64,000 bases of DNA from a virus, in IMG/VR virus record IMGVR_UViG_3300010883_026915, positions 1 through 64,000 of that record; one strand, written 5' to 3'. Of this stretch, positions 24,961-32,215 are shown in pieces. Below the pieces are notes generated by a model. That model did no database searches. It was not told the origin of the DNA and saw only the letters and a list, made by a program, of their open reading frames with translations. Within the stretch, counting starts at the first letter, position 1, and every line of letters starts with the position of its first letter. The position numbers were made by a program, and so were the translations under genes.

Positions 24961-25584
24961 ATGTCTGAGTTGATTTATCCTGTTTGTATTGGAATGGAAA
25001 GATCTGGATCTACAGTTGTATGGCAAATAGCATCACTAGTACTAAAAAATAGATTGGAAAAAACACATGACTATGTTGATGGCACATGTGATTGTATCTA
25101 CACCTATAGAGATCCAATAGCATGCTATATCTCACTAAGAAGAGTTTTTCTAGATGTATATCCTAGAGGTATAGCAGAAAATCATGCTATAAGAAGACTA
25201 TATAGCCATGCACAGTATTATAAAAACCTTCTAAGGGATAAGCGAAGAGGTCGAAGAGTTTTATTTTTAAAATACGAAGATTTCTACAACATGCAAGAAG
25301 AAAGAATTATTTATATTTCCAGGTTTTTAAATAAAAAACTTTCCGCAGAAGAAGTCAAAAAAATACTAAATCAGACTTCCATAGAGGAAAATCTTAAAAA
25401 AAGTAATAATAGAAACTTTGGAATAGTTGATAAAGATAGTAATTTACATGGATTTCATATAAATCCAGTAACGCTTGGCAACCCTGAAAGCTCTCTATCA
25501 AAAAAAGAAAATTATACACAAATAGCAGAAATAAAGAGTGATCCAAGAATGGTAGAGCTAAGAAAGATTTTCTGCTATTATTAA
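24961..25584 (+). CDS. PAPS-dependent sulfotransferase-like protein
   Basis: A 207-residue protein. GMERSGSTVVWQI near 11-23 is the 5'-phosphosulfate-binding loop, and CIYTYRDPIACYISLRR near 45-61 the 3'-phosphate-binding motif of sulfotransferases. VLFLKYEDF near 98-106 and ISRFLNKKLS near 117-126 match the Sulfotransfer_1 pattern. The enzyme would move sulfate from PAPS to a hydroxyl of the glycan; PAPS would come from the host because no PAPS synthesis genes are visible. It is the last gene of the island, two bases after the epimerase stop, and a promoter-like gap follows. Confidence 0.8.
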   Translation: MSELIYPVCIGMERSGSTVVWQIASLVLKNRLEKTHDYVDGTCDCIYTYRDPIACYISLRRVFLDVYPRGIAENHAIRRLYSHAQYYKNLLRDKRRGRRVLFLKYEDFYNMQEERIIYISRFLNKKLSAEEVKKILNQTSIEENLKKSNNRNFGIVDKDSNLHGFHINPVTLGNPESSLSKKENYTQIAEIKSDPRMVELRKIFCYY

Positions 25585-25615
25585 TAGTAAACACCAATTT
25601 GAAAAATATTGTTTC

Positions 25616-25623
25616 TTATAGTA
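25616..25623 (+). promoter_or_regulatory. TTATAGTA element upstream of nuclease gene
   Basis: The 59-bp gap holds TTATAGTA followed by an AAATATAAC run, 20 bases before the ATG at 25644. The same octamer appears at 26523-26530, in the next gap. Both precede genes of the nuclease/GT4 block, so this may be a shared promoter motif of this gene group. Two occurrences in AT-rich DNA are weak evidence. Confidence 0.3.
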
Positions 25624-25643
25624 AAATATAACTAGGAGAAATA

Positions 25644-26495
25644 ATGGAAAAATTAATTACAAGCAGTTTTCCAACTGGGAAAAAACATATATCTTTTTCT
25701 GAAATAAAGATATGGAAAGAGTGTTCATGGAGACATAAGCTAGTATATATTGATAAAATAGACATGTTCGAACCGTCACCTTACCTAGATTTTGGAACTG
25801 CAGTTCACGAAGGCTGTGAGACATATTTAAAAAATAGATCTGTTAATGTTGAAAAGCTTAAGGAAAATATAGTTTCTGCATGGGAAAAGTATGGATTTGA
25901 TAATCCTGAATGGGTAGCTAAGCAACCATCATGGTATTTGAAATCATCTAATGTAGGTGTGGAAAAATGGTGTGAGTGGGCAGAAAATATGTGGGCAGAA
26001 GTTCCAGAATTTTTAGAAGAAACTTTTCCCGGATGGGAATGCTTTGATGCTGAGGAGACACTATATGAATCAATAGATAAAAAAGATATATTATTTAAAG
26101 GATTTATTGATGGTATTATAAAAGTGCCAAAGAAAAGAGGTGAAGGGAGCATTTATTGGATTATTGATTGGAAAACTTCTGGAGCCTATGGGTGGAGAAG
26201 AGATAAGAAGCAAGATCTAGGGATGACAGCACAATTAATTCTTTATAAGCATTTCTGGGCTAGAAAGCACGGAATCGATATAAAAGATGTTAGGTGTGGG
26301 TTTGTACTTTTAAAACGAGGGGGTAAGCAAGGCAAAATATGTGAACTAGTAACAGTCTCAGTAGGCCCAAAATCTCTTGAAAAAGGAAAAAAATTAATGA
26401 ACAATATGGTGGGATCTGTTCAGAATCAACTATTTCTAAAAAATAGAAATAGTTGTAAGTATTGTCCATACGAAAATACAAACTACTGTACATAG
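25644..26495 (+). CDS. PD-(D/E)XK nuclease with probable Fe-S cluster (Cas4/AddB-like)
   Basis: A 283-residue RecB-family nuclease. GTAVHEGCE at 51-59 contains the conserved His, GFIDGII (Asp156) and WIIDWKTS (Asp175, Lys177) form the PD-(D/E)XK core, and TAQLILYKHFW near 195-205 is the QxxxY motif. One cysteine near the N-terminus (Cys27) and three at the C-terminus (Cys271, Cys274, Cys282) match the 4Fe-4S arrangement of Cas4 and AddB. The opening SFSEIKIWKECSWRHKLVYIDK is also typical of this family. A single-strand exonuclease role in phage recombination or DNA degradation is likely. AGGAG precedes the ATG. No CRISPR array or other cas gene is present. Confidence 0.88.
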   Translation: MEKLITSSFPTGKKHISFSEIKIWKECSWRHKLVYIDKIDMFEPSPYLDFGTAVHEGCETYLKNRSVNVEKLKENIVSAWEKYGFDNPEWVAKQPSWYLKSSNVGVEKWCEWAENMWAEVPEFLEETFPGWECFDAEETLYESIDKKDILFKGFIDGIIKVPKKRGEGSIYWIIDWKTSGAYGWRRDKKQDLGMTAQLILYKHFWARKHGIDIKDVRCGFVLLKRGGKQGKICELVTVSVGPKSLEKGKKLMNNMVGSVQNQLFLKNRNSCKYCPYENTNYCT

Positions 26496-26522
26496 TATTC
26501 AAATTATTAACAATACTTCTTT

Positions 26523-26530
26523 TTATAGTA
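26523..26530 (+). promoter_or_regulatory. TTATAGTA element upstream of GT4 pair
   Basis: Second copy of the octamer seen at 25616, here in the 67-bp gap before the GT4 gene at 26563. It is followed by TTATTTTTT. It could be a promoter for the GT4-GT4-membrane-protein-sigma run. No good -35 box is seen. Confidence 0.3.
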
Positions 26531-26562
26531 TTATTTTTTAAACAAAGAGTGAAAATTTCTAG

Positions 26563-27804
26563 ATGAAAAAGAAAATATTAATTTTATCTGACCATGCATT
26601 ATCAACGTCAGGAGTTGGAACACAGACAAGACATTTAATAGAGGGCCTTCTCAAGAATAATAAGTATACATTTAGGCAATTTGGCGCCGCATTAAAGCAT
26701 AATGATTATAGGACAGTAGTTGTAAATGAAGACTTTATAATAAAACCCATTGACGGCTTTGGCGATAGAGATTTGCTTAGAGTTACACTTGCAACAGAAA
26801 AGCCAGATGCACTTATTATATTTACAGATCCAAGATTTTTTATATGGCTATTTGAAATGGAAGATGAGATACACCAGATATGCCCAATTGCATGGTGGCA
26901 TGTATGGGACAATACTCCGTATCCTAGATATAATGAGCCGCTTTATAATGCAACAGACTTAATAAATTGTCACTCTCATCATACATACAAGCAACTGTAT
27001 GATAAGTTTCCAGATAAGGTTAATTTTGTACCTCATTCAATTCCAGAGGAAATATTTAAACCTCTTCCTGAAAACATGGTAATAGATGAAAAGAGGAAAA
27101 TACTAGGAAAATCTAAAGAAAATCATTTTGTTGGAATATGGGTTAATAGAAATGCAAAAAGAAAGAGATCTGCTGATGTTCTTGAATCTTGGAAGCTATT
27201 TTTAGATAATTTAGAAAAAGATCATGGTCATAAAAATGCTACACTTATTATGCATTGTGACCCTCTTGATCACGAAGGACCAAATTTATTATCTGTTTCA
27301 GACATGCTTGGGATAAGTGAAAACGTAATGTTTTCAAAAGAAAGATTAGACTTTGATCAAATGAACGTACTATATAATATTTCAGATTTTTGTCTAAATA
27401 TTAGTTTTGCTGAGGGATTTGGTCTATCAACACTTGAGTCAATGCAGGCAGGAACACCTATAATTGCTCAAAAAACAGGAGGTCTGACAAGACAAGTAGA
27501 GGATCATCGTGATGGATCACAAAACGGTGTTGCACTTGATGTTGAGCTAAGAACATTAGTAGGCTCACAGCAAGTTCCCTATATATACGAGGATTATGTT
27601 TCAAATGAAACAACGTCGAAAGCAATTATGAAAATATACAATCTTGACGAAGACGAGAGGGAAGAATTATCAAATAAGGTTATTGACTATGTAAATAGTG
27701 AATTCAATCATCAGACTATGATTGATAAATGGGATACAACACTTTCCAGTTTAATTGATAACTGGAAAGATAACTATAAGAGATTTGAAATTACAACATT
27801 ATGA
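26563..27804 (+). CDS. GT4-family glycosyltransferase (first of pair)
   Basis: A 413-residue GT-B enzyme. LSDHALSTSGVGTQTRHLIEGL near 6-27 is the acceptor-domain glycine loop, VGIWVNRNAKRKRSADVLESW near 189-209 opens the donor domain, and SFAEGFGLSTLESMQAGTPII near 282-302 is the E-x7-E nucleotide-sugar motif. All GT4 catalytic features are visible. It lies outside the main glycan island, between a nuclease and the late sigma gene, and overlaps a second GT4 gene by ATGA. It may belong to a different process, such as DNA or protein glycosylation; the substrate is unknown. Confidence 0.87.
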   Translation: MKKKILILSDHALSTSGVGTQTRHLIEGLLKNNKYTFRQFGAALKHNDYRTVVVNEDFIIKPIDGFGDRDLLRVTLATEKPDALIIFTDPRFFIWLFEMEDEIHQICPIAWWHVWDNTPYPRYNEPLYNATDLINCHSHHTYKQLYDKFPDKVNFVPHSIPEEIFKPLPENMVIDEKRKILGKSKENHFVGIWVNRNAKRKRSADVLESWKLFLDNLEKDHGHKNATLIMHCDPLDHEGPNLLSVSDMLGISENVMFSKERLDFDQMNVLYNISDFCLNISFAEGFGLSTLESMQAGTPIIAQKTGGLTRQVEDHRDGSQNGVALDVELRTLVGSQQVPYIYEDYVSNETTSKAIMKIYNLDEDEREELSNKVIDYVNSEFNHQTMIDKWDTTLSSLIDNWKDNYKRFEITTL

Positions 27805-28982
27805 AAAAAATAAGAGCAATTATAAGAGCACCGCTACTTTCTGTAAGTGGATATGGAGTTCATTCAAGACAGCTACTTACATATCTTGAAAAGTCTGATT
27901 TAAATTTTGATATTGAAACACAGACTGTAAACTGGGGAAATACTCCATGGCTGCTTAATCCTGATCTAGAAAACGGACAGGTTGGAAGAGTTATGGAAAA
28001 AAGTATGAAAAAAGATGAAATAGCTGATGTTTCATTCCAAGTTCAGCTACCAGATGAATGGGATCCGAATCTTGCAAAGATAAATATCGGTCTATCAGCA
28101 ATACTAGAGACAAATCTTTGTAACAAGGAGTGGGTAACTGCTTGCAATAATATGGATGCAGTTATAGTTCCATCACAACATGCAAAAGAAGTTCTAGAGA
28201 TGTCTGGTAACCTTGAAACAGAACTATATGTTGTTCCAGAATGGTTTTTTCCAGAAATAATTGAAGAAAATTCAGCAGACGAATATTTTAAAAATTATAA
28301 TTTCGGTACAGATTTTAACTTTTTAATTGTATCTCAGCTAACAGGTCAAAATACTGACACTGATAGAAAAAATATATTTTATACACTAAAGTGGTTTTGT
28401 GAAGTTTTCAAAGATGATCCTAGTGTTGGAATTATATTAAAAACAAACCATGGAAGGGGGACATCTATAGACAGAATGCTAACTGAGAGCCTTCTAAAAA
28501 ATGTTCTATCAGATATTGGAAAGAAAGATTTTCCAAAAATACATTTCCTTCATGGAAATTTAACACCATCTGAGATGGCAGGGCTATATTCCAACAAGTC
28601 TGTCAAAGCATTTGTAAGTCTAACAAGGGGCGAAGGCTTTGGATTACCATTACTTGAGTCAGCTGCAGCAGGAATACCCGTTATAGCGACAAACTGGTCA
28701 GCTCACACAGAATTTTTATCAATGGGAAGATTTTTATCTATAAATTATGACTTAATAGATGTACCAGAGTCAAAAATTGACGGAAGGATATTTGTTAATG
28801 GAATAAAATGGGCCGACCCACACGAGAAAGATTTTAAGAAAAAAATAGCAAAGTTTAGAGAAAAATCTGAAATACCAACAGAGTGGGCAAAAGAACTATC
28901 TGCTAAAATAAGAAATAAATACTCTTCTAGTTCAATATGCAAGATGTATGACAGTGTTATCAAAGAGATATTAGAGGTATGA
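27801..28982 (+). CDS. GT4-family glycosyltransferase (second of pair)
   Basis: A 393-residue GT-B enzyme with APLLSVSGYGVHSRQLLTYL near 10-29 (acceptor loop), FNFLIVSQLTGQNTDTDRKN near 172-191 (start of donor domain) and SLTRGEGFGLPLLESAAAGIPV near 273-294 (E-x7-E motif). It is distantly related to its upstream neighbour at 26563, from which it differs throughout, so it is an old duplicate or an independent member. The two genes are translationally coupled (ATGA). Its stop overlaps the start of the small membrane protein gene. Confidence 0.86.
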   Translation: MKKIRAIIRAPLLSVSGYGVHSRQLLTYLEKSDLNFDIETQTVNWGNTPWLLNPDLENGQVGRVMEKSMKKDEIADVSFQVQLPDEWDPNLAKINIGLSAILETNLCNKEWVTACNNMDAVIVPSQHAKEVLEMSGNLETELYVVPEWFFPEIIEENSADEYFKNYNFGTDFNFLIVSQLTGQNTDTDRKNIFYTLKWFCEVFKDDPSVGIILKTNHGRGTSIDRMLTESLLKNVLSDIGKKDFPKIHFLHGNLTPSEMAGLYSNKSVKAFVSLTRGEGFGLPLLESAAAGIPVIATNWSAHTEFLSMGRFLSINYDLIDVPESKIDGRIFVNGIKWADPHEKDFKKKIAKFREKSEIPTEWAKELSAKIRNKYSSSSICKMYDSVIKEILEV

Positions 28983-29308
28983 TTGAATTGCTAGCTATTT
29001 CTAAGATTGTATTTTTTATACTCTTAGTGTTAGCTCTTTTATATTCTATCAGGCTAAATATAAAATTAGGTATCTATCTACTAGATGTTGAAGATTCAAT
29101 AGAAGAGTCACTTGATATTCTAGATGCTCAGTACAAATCTATATCATCAATATTAGAAATACCAATATTTTTTGATTCTATGGAAGTTCGACGTGTAATT
29201 GGAGATATAGAAAGAGCAAAGATAGCAGTATTAAAAGTAGCAAATGTTCTATCATCTGTAAGCGAAGTAGAGCAATATGAAGAAGTAGAGCAATCTGAAA
29301 AGGATTAG
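28979..29308 (+). CDS. Small single-pass membrane protein, function unknown
   Basis: I do not recognise this 109-residue protein. Residues about 7-27 (ISKIVFFILLVLALLYSI) form one clear hydrophobic segment. The rest is predicted helical and soluble, with heptad-like spacing (YLLDVEDSIEESLDILDAQY) and a very acidic tail (EQYEEVEQSEKD). Such membrane-anchored coiled proteins are common in T4-like phages near replication or late genes. GAGG precedes the ATG, which overlaps the preceding GT4 stop. Orientation and role are unknown. Confidence 0.7.
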   Translation: MIELLAISKIVFFILLVLALLYSIRLNIKLGIYLLDVEDSIEESLDILDAQYKSISSILEIPIFFDSMEVRRVIGDIERAKIAVLKVANVLSSVSEVEQYEEVEQSEKD

Positions 29309-29315
29309 AATAAAA

Positions 29316-30059
29316 GTGGCAATTGTAGCAAAGAAAAAAACAAGAAAAAGAAGATCAAAGAGTAAGAAGAATGATTACTTTACGCAAGCTACTCATGATG
29401 CAATTAGAGAGTTTCAAAATACTGAAGCAAATTCAGGTAAACATAAAATATATGTTGAAAATATACTCCCGGCGTTTAACAAGCTAGCAGAAAATTTAAT
29501 TTTTATACATAGGTTTGCGAAGACTGCTGATTCATTTGATAGATTAAAAAATGACTGTGTTACATTTTTATATGAAACATTGCATAAATTTGACCCAGAT
29601 AGAGGTACAAAGGCATTTTCTTATTTTAATGTTGTTGCAAAAAACTGGCTAATTATTCAAAGCAAAAAACAAGCAAAGCAAGTTAGAAGAAATATAAGCC
29701 TCGAAGATATTCAAGAAAATCAGGGAAGTGAACTAGCACAACACGCAGCATTCAAAGTCGCTGCAGTTCAAGAAAGGAATATGATAAAAAGAGAGTCAAA
29801 AGCTGACTTGGAAAAAATGTTACATGAGATAAAAAACAGGCTAAGAACAGAAAAGGAAAATTCTTGTATTGATGCAATTATATCACTTTTTGAAAGAGTT
29901 GATGACCTTGAGCTACTTAATAAAAGAGCAGTGTTCATATACTTAAGGGATATATCAAACCTGTCACCAAAACAACTTTCTGTTACAATGTCAACAATTA
30001 GAAAACACTATAGAGATATTACAGGAAGGGATGATTTTTCACTTATTCTTGGAGATTAA
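29316..30059 (+). CDS. 55: T4 gp55-like late transcription sigma factor
   Basis: A 247-residue protein with a strongly basic N-terminus (KKKTRKRRSKSKK) and a sigma region 2-like block: CVTFLYETLHKFDPDRGTKA at about 81-100 followed by FSYFNVVAKNWLIIQSKK at about 101-118. This is the pattern of T4 gp55, which directs host RNA polymerase to late promoters (TATAAATA) with sliding-clamp help. T4 gp55 is 185 residues; this protein is longer in both tails. Start is GTG 29316; an AAGGA lies about eleven bases upstream. TATAAAT cores are found in several gaps of this window. I saw no region 4 domain. Confidence 0.8.
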   Translation: MAIVAKKKTRKRRSKSKKNDYFTQATHDAIREFQNTEANSGKHKIYVENILPAFNKLAENLIFIHRFAKTADSFDRLKNDCVTFLYETLHKFDPDRGTKAFSYFNVVAKNWLIIQSKKQAKQVRRNISLEDIQENQGSELAQHAAFKVAAVQERNMIKRESKADLEKMLHEIKNRLRTEKENSCIDAIISLFERVDDLELLNKRAVFIYLRDISNLSPKQLSVTMSTIRKHYRDITGRDDFSLILGD

Positions 30060-30061
30060 AA

Positions 30062-30442
30062 ATGATTAAAAAAGATGGTAAGCGTTTTTCAGAAAAGATA
30101 ACTGAGCTAGAATTGAAAATAACAAGATTTTCTGAATTACTTGAGTCTTTGGAAAACACTGAAGATAAGAAGAAGCTTTTGTGGAAAGAGATTTATGAAA
30201 ATTCTCTAAGTGATAGAGAGAATGCAAGTATACTCCTTACAGACTTACTAATGCAAACTAGGGGAAATCTTGCAAACCATGGTACATACGGATCAATTTT
30301 ATCAAAATATCTTGAAAGGATGTCAAAAAGCAATGATCAGATACTAAGACTTGCAGAGATTATAGGCAAAGAAGAAGAAAAGTCAGTAGATATAAACGAT
30401 ATATACTCTAAAATTAGTGAGAGCCAAGATGGGCCAGTTTAA
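30062..30442 (+). CDS. Small helical protein downstream of sigma gene, unknown function
   Basis: A 126-residue, mostly helical protein with two parts: a leucine/glutamate coiled-coil stretch (KITELELKITRFSELLESLE, about 12-31) and a second helical block (SILSKYLERMSKSNDQILRLAEIIGKEEEK, split near residue 95). It starts two bases after the gp55-like stop and overlaps the spike gene by 14 bases. Its position and size would suit a late-transcription co-activator of the gp33 kind (T4 gp33 is 112 residues), but I see no sequence signature that proves this. Confidence 0.65.
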   Translation: MIKKDGKRFSEKITELELKITRFSELLESLENTEDKKKLLWKEIYENSLSDRENASILLTDLLMQTRGNLANHGTYGSILSKYLERMSKSNDQILRLAEIIGKEEEKSVDINDIYSKISESQDGPV

Positions 30443-31880
30443 AAGTTTTAATTCTCCTGAGTGCAAAAAACCTGAGGCTGGTAGACCAAATAAAGAAACG
30501 AAAAAAACCGTAGAAAAAACAGGTTCCGGAAGGCTTCTATATCAAGCTGTTGTTTTAGATTTCTTTTCAAATCCTGAATCTGATTTAGAAAAATCGTATA
30601 ATGGATCAACGGTAAGAGAAACACTAGGTCTCCTTGCAAATGGGTCAACAATGCCTCGTGGCTCAATTCTTGCAAAAATTGTATCTGATGATTTGGCATC
30701 TGACTCAAAGCCTGATGTTGCTGTTAAAGGTTCTATATTTCTCCCAATGTTTCCTCATCTTGCTATGCCAGTCAAGCCTGGCGAAAGAGTATGGGTGATA
30801 TATGAAACATTAAACAAGTCGACTGCAAAGGTGGGATACTGGTTGTCAAGAATCTCTTCTGATGTTCGAGTTGATGATATTAACTATACACACTATTCTA
30901 GGGAAGCTTTATATGGCGGCGGAATAGATGGAATAACAGATGCTCAGGCATATGGATTTGCCCCAGCTGGCACGACAGATGAGATTCCAGGTAGTGATTC
31001 TTATAATTTACTATGCAATAATTCATTCTCGTATAATGAGCAATTTGTAGGTGAACCGGTTCCCAGATTCTCTCAGAGGGTTGGAGACTTAGTTCTGCAA
31101 GGATCAAATAATACGCTTATATGTCTTGGACAAGATAGAAAAGATCTCTCTGGGCCAGAAAAAGACACCGATCACCTTGACAAATCAGGAACAATAGATA
31201 TGGTCACTGGTCGTGGTCAGCCAGCCACTTTGCCCGCCACCAGCACTGCACCTTCAAAAGAGGTAGATCTGTCTACAGTTCTAAAAAGTGAAATTAGAGA
31301 TTATTCAGAGATAGATAAATTTCCAAGTCATAGCAAAACTCCTTCAAATATAGCAGAGGGCAACCCTGATTACACAAATGATCTATCAAGAGTTTATGTC
31401 TCATCAAACACAGACGGCGATGTAAAGTTTGGCGGAACTGTTGCTGATCTAGTGCTTGGTGGTACAACTGGAGCAAACTCAAGTACAGGACCTTATGTTG
31501 TCGTAAAATCAACACACCCTAGAATCATAGCACGCAGCGACGGAAGTGTAAAGATTGTACACCAGGGCGGCTCTAGCATATCGATGGACAGCTCTGGAAA
31601 CGTTCAGATTGTGGCAGCTGGGAATATAAGCATGGGAACAGCAACCGCACTAAAAATGCAACCATTTGTAAGAGCAGATGATCTAGAGATTGAACTTGCA
31701 AAGATAGTTGCAGCAATCACTGCAGTTGCAGCAGCAGCAGGAACTGCAATCGCAGCAACCCCAGCCAACATCACCCCCGCCACCGCAACCACTGCGGGTG
31801 TAACTGTCAGCGCTTCTGCATCTGGTCTTTCAGCCTACCTTGCAGCAAACTTTAAGTCAAGTATCATAAAAGGTGAGTAG
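30429..31880 (+). CDS. 5: gp5-like baseplate central spike/hub protein
   Basis: A 483-residue virion protein. After a charged N-terminus, residues about 30-130 (LLYQAVVLDFF, MPRGSILAKIV, FPHLAMPVKPGERVWVIYE) match the OB-fold of gp5/gpV spike proteins. The region about 355-405 (RIIARSDGSVKIV, SSISMDSSGNVQIVAAG, NISMG) is a short beta-helix-like repeat typical of needle domains. A long Ala/Thr/Pro-rich low-complexity stretch follows near 430-465. The T4 lysozyme domain is absent. An in-frame GTG at 30417 is possible, but ATG 30429 fits better. Its place just before gp25 and gp6 supports a central baseplate role. Confidence 0.75.
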   Translation: MGQFKSFNSPECKKPEAGRPNKETKKTVEKTGSGRLLYQAVVLDFFSNPESDLEKSYNGSTVRETLGLLANGSTMPRGSILAKIVSDDLASDSKPDVAVKGSIFLPMFPHLAMPVKPGERVWVIYETLNKSTAKVGYWLSRISSDVRVDDINYTHYSREALYGGGIDGITDAQAYGFAPAGTTDEIPGSDSYNLLCNNSFSYNEQFVGEPVPRFSQRVGDLVLQGSNNTLICLGQDRKDLSGPEKDTDHLDKSGTIDMVTGRGQPATLPATSTAPSKEVDLSTVLKSEIRDYSEIDKFPSHSKTPSNIAEGNPDYTNDLSRVYVSSNTDGDVKFGGTVADLVLGGTTGANSSTGPYVVVKSTHPRIIARSDGSVKIVHQGGSSISMDSSGNVQIVAAGNISMGTATALKMQPFVRADDLEIELAKIVAAITAVAAAAGTAIAATPANITPATATTAGVTVSASASGLSAYLAANFKSSIIKGE

Positions 31881-31937
31881 GTATCATTTTTTACAACAGC
31901 ACTATATACGACATGACAATGCTTGTTACAATAATTT

Positions 31938-31943
31938 TATAAT
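31938..31943 (+). promoter_or_regulatory. TATAAT -10-like element
   Basis: The 86-bp gap after the spike gene contains an exact TATAAT 24 bases before the ATG at 31967. A TGACA is visible at 31914-31918, about 19 bases upstream, so a sigma70-like promoter is possible but spacing is long. The gap also shares ACAATGCT (31916-31923) with the next gap (32183-32190). Confidence 0.4.
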
Positions 31944-31966
31944 ACCCATAAAGGAAAGATTTAAAA

Positions 31967-32149
31967 ATGGAAAAAGATGAAGTAATGAAGCTTGCTAAGC
32001 TTAGAAGCTATTTAATAACCTATTATAACAAACTCGAAAACCCAGGAAACCAAACTTCTTTGACTTCGACAAAGGATGTTGCATACCTATGTGAGACTGT
32101 AATTAAGAGCATGGATGACATTCTTAAGGAATTTGTTAATTTTGAATAA
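31967..32149 (+). CDS. 60-residue protein, function unknown
   Basis: A short reading frame of 60 residues with AAAGGAAAG about eight bases before its ATG and a TATAAT element upstream, so it looks like a real, separately transcribed gene. The protein is predicted fully helical (KLAKLRSYLITYYNKLE, DVAYLCETVIKSMDDILKEF), with alternating hydrophobic and charged residues and no membrane segment. It lies between the spike gene and gp25. I do not recognise it; a small chaperone or regulatory protein is possible. Confidence 0.65.
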   Translation: MEKDEVMKLAKLRSYLITYYNKLENPGNQTSLTSTKDVAYLCETVIKSMDDILKEFVNFE

Positions 32150-32191
32150 ATAAAAATCTAGCATATGTATAGTCTCAGTTTCACAATGCTG

Positions 32192-32197
32192 TATAAT
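32192..32197 (+). promoter_or_regulatory. TATAAT -10-like element upstream of gp25 gene
   Basis: An exact TATAAT lies 18 bases before the gp25 start. The same 66-bp gap contains TATAGTCTC at 32168-32176; the identical nonamer recurs at 50261-50269 upstream of another gene. Either could be the functional element. No convincing -35 box is seen. Confidence 0.38.
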
Positions 32198-32215
32198 TAA
32201 TACTGGAGGCTTTAC

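Larger units (their letters stand above)
1154..25584 (+). other. Glycan-biosynthesis island (27 genes)
   Basis: Every gene from 1154 to 25584 has a recognisable link to sugar activation, glycosyl transfer or glycan decoration. All are co-directional, with mostly overlapping or nearly abutting ends; the only gaps over 30 bp are at 5964-6002 and 9264-9341. Two sub-blocks are visible: glycosyltransferases and methyltransferases (1154-9263), then nonulosonate- and heptose-type precursor enzymes ending in a sulfotransferase (9342-25584). Tail-fibre and nuclease/baseplate genes flank the island, so it sits inside the phage genome and is not host flanking DNA. The final product is unknown. Confidence 0.85.

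Noticed and set aside
25644-26495. CRISPR-associated Cas4
   Set aside because: No repeat-spacer array or other cas gene is in the window; the family resemblance alone does not make it part of a CRISPR system.
30429-31880. Lysozyme domain in the gp5-like spike
   Set aside because: No lysozyme catalytic motif or matching segment was found between the OB-fold and the beta-helix-like part.
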